From positions 24,914 through 88,913 of the forward strand of contig CANQNN010000010.1 of NCBI GenBank assembly GCA_947625205.1: 64,000 nucleotides of DNA, read 5' to 3'. The DNA comes from an uncultured Lachnospiraceae bacterium. Its GTDB lineage: Bacteria; Bacillota; Clostridia; Lachnospirales; Lachnospiraceae. How positions within the stretch are numbered: position 1 is the stretch's first letter; each line of letters begins with the position of its first letter. Both the position numbers and the translations under genes were made by a program. Positions 63,995-64,000 of this stretch are shown one piece after another. The notes under the pieces are model-generated. The model saw nothing but the letters and a program-made list of their open reading frames with translations. It was not told where the DNA came from and searched no databases.

Positions 63995-64000
63995 CGGCAA

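Noticed and set aside
1..64000. tRNA, rRNA, IS elements, prophage, attachment sites, origin
   Set aside because: Every gap was read; none shows a tRNA cloverleaf, rRNA signature, transposase, integrase or replication gene.

Overview
The window looks like chromosomal DNA from an anaerobic, endospore-forming Firmicute, most likely a member of the Lachnospiraceae (Clostridia) at about 48% GC. The evidence is: sporulation genes (spoVG, spoVT, spoIID, a spoIIQ-like gene, a sipL-like gene); a GlgC/GlgD pair; an isoleucine T-box leader in front of a type-2-like IleRS; a class 1B PyrD with PyrK; strong GGAGG ribosome binding sites. I see no rRNA, tRNA, CRISPR, IS element, prophage or plasmid origin. 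The species cannot be fixed from the sequence.

Layout. 1-802 (minus): 5' part of murC, cut by the window edge. 1-9.5 kb: glgC-glgD (glycogen synthesis), spoVG, then pth-mfd-cysteine desulfurase. 9.5-12.2 kb: AraC regulator divergent from a MATE exporter, then a 33-residue peptide gene. 12.3-20.8 kb: secreted GH5 glucanase; an alpha/beta-hydrolase, membrane Mur ligase and D-Ala-D-Ala ligase-type operon; spoVT; an orphan peptide-binding lipoprotein; degV. 21-25.3 kb: a 1427-residue cell-surface protein. 25.3-31.6 kb: T-box-ileS, then glycogen phosphorylase. 31.7-35.2 kb: an APH-fold kinase and an aconitase-superfamily hydratase. 35.4-38.6 kb: an EF-hand-like protein, spoIID and a catalytically dead M23 protein of SpoIIQ type. 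38.7-42.9 kb: amidohydrolase, a GH9-like lipoprotein with eroded catalytic motifs, an acyltransferase and a PrcB-like lipoprotein. 43-46.1 kb: pyrC-pyrK-pyrD. 46.2-49.4 kb: a sipL-like gene and a membrane spermidine-synthase-like protein. 49.4-57.3 kb: a plant-xyloglucan locus (GH31 alpha-xylosidase, GH74, GH29 alpha-fucosidase) and a serine beta-lactamase-fold enzyme. 57.4-64 kb: two unrecognised proteins, ispE-gntR-small membrane protein-murI-DUF1934, and a membrane-anchored protein at the end.

Themes. Glycogen is made (glgCD) and broken down (glgP) from separate loci. Peptidoglycan supply is represented by murC, murI, the Ddl-like ligase and the membrane Mur ligase. Spore-engulfment and coat genes carry promoter sequences resembling mother-cell and forespore sigma sites; the spoIID promoter helps decide its start codon. 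Fucosylated xyloglucan use can be inferred: an exported GH5 (subfamily 4-like) glucanase would cut the polymer and cytoplasmic GH74, GH31 and GH29 enzymes would dismantle the fragments, but no transporter, beta-galactosidase or beta-glucosidase is present here. Many gene starts were moved to internal ATG/GTG codons with a proper ribosome binding site; this is stated in each entry.
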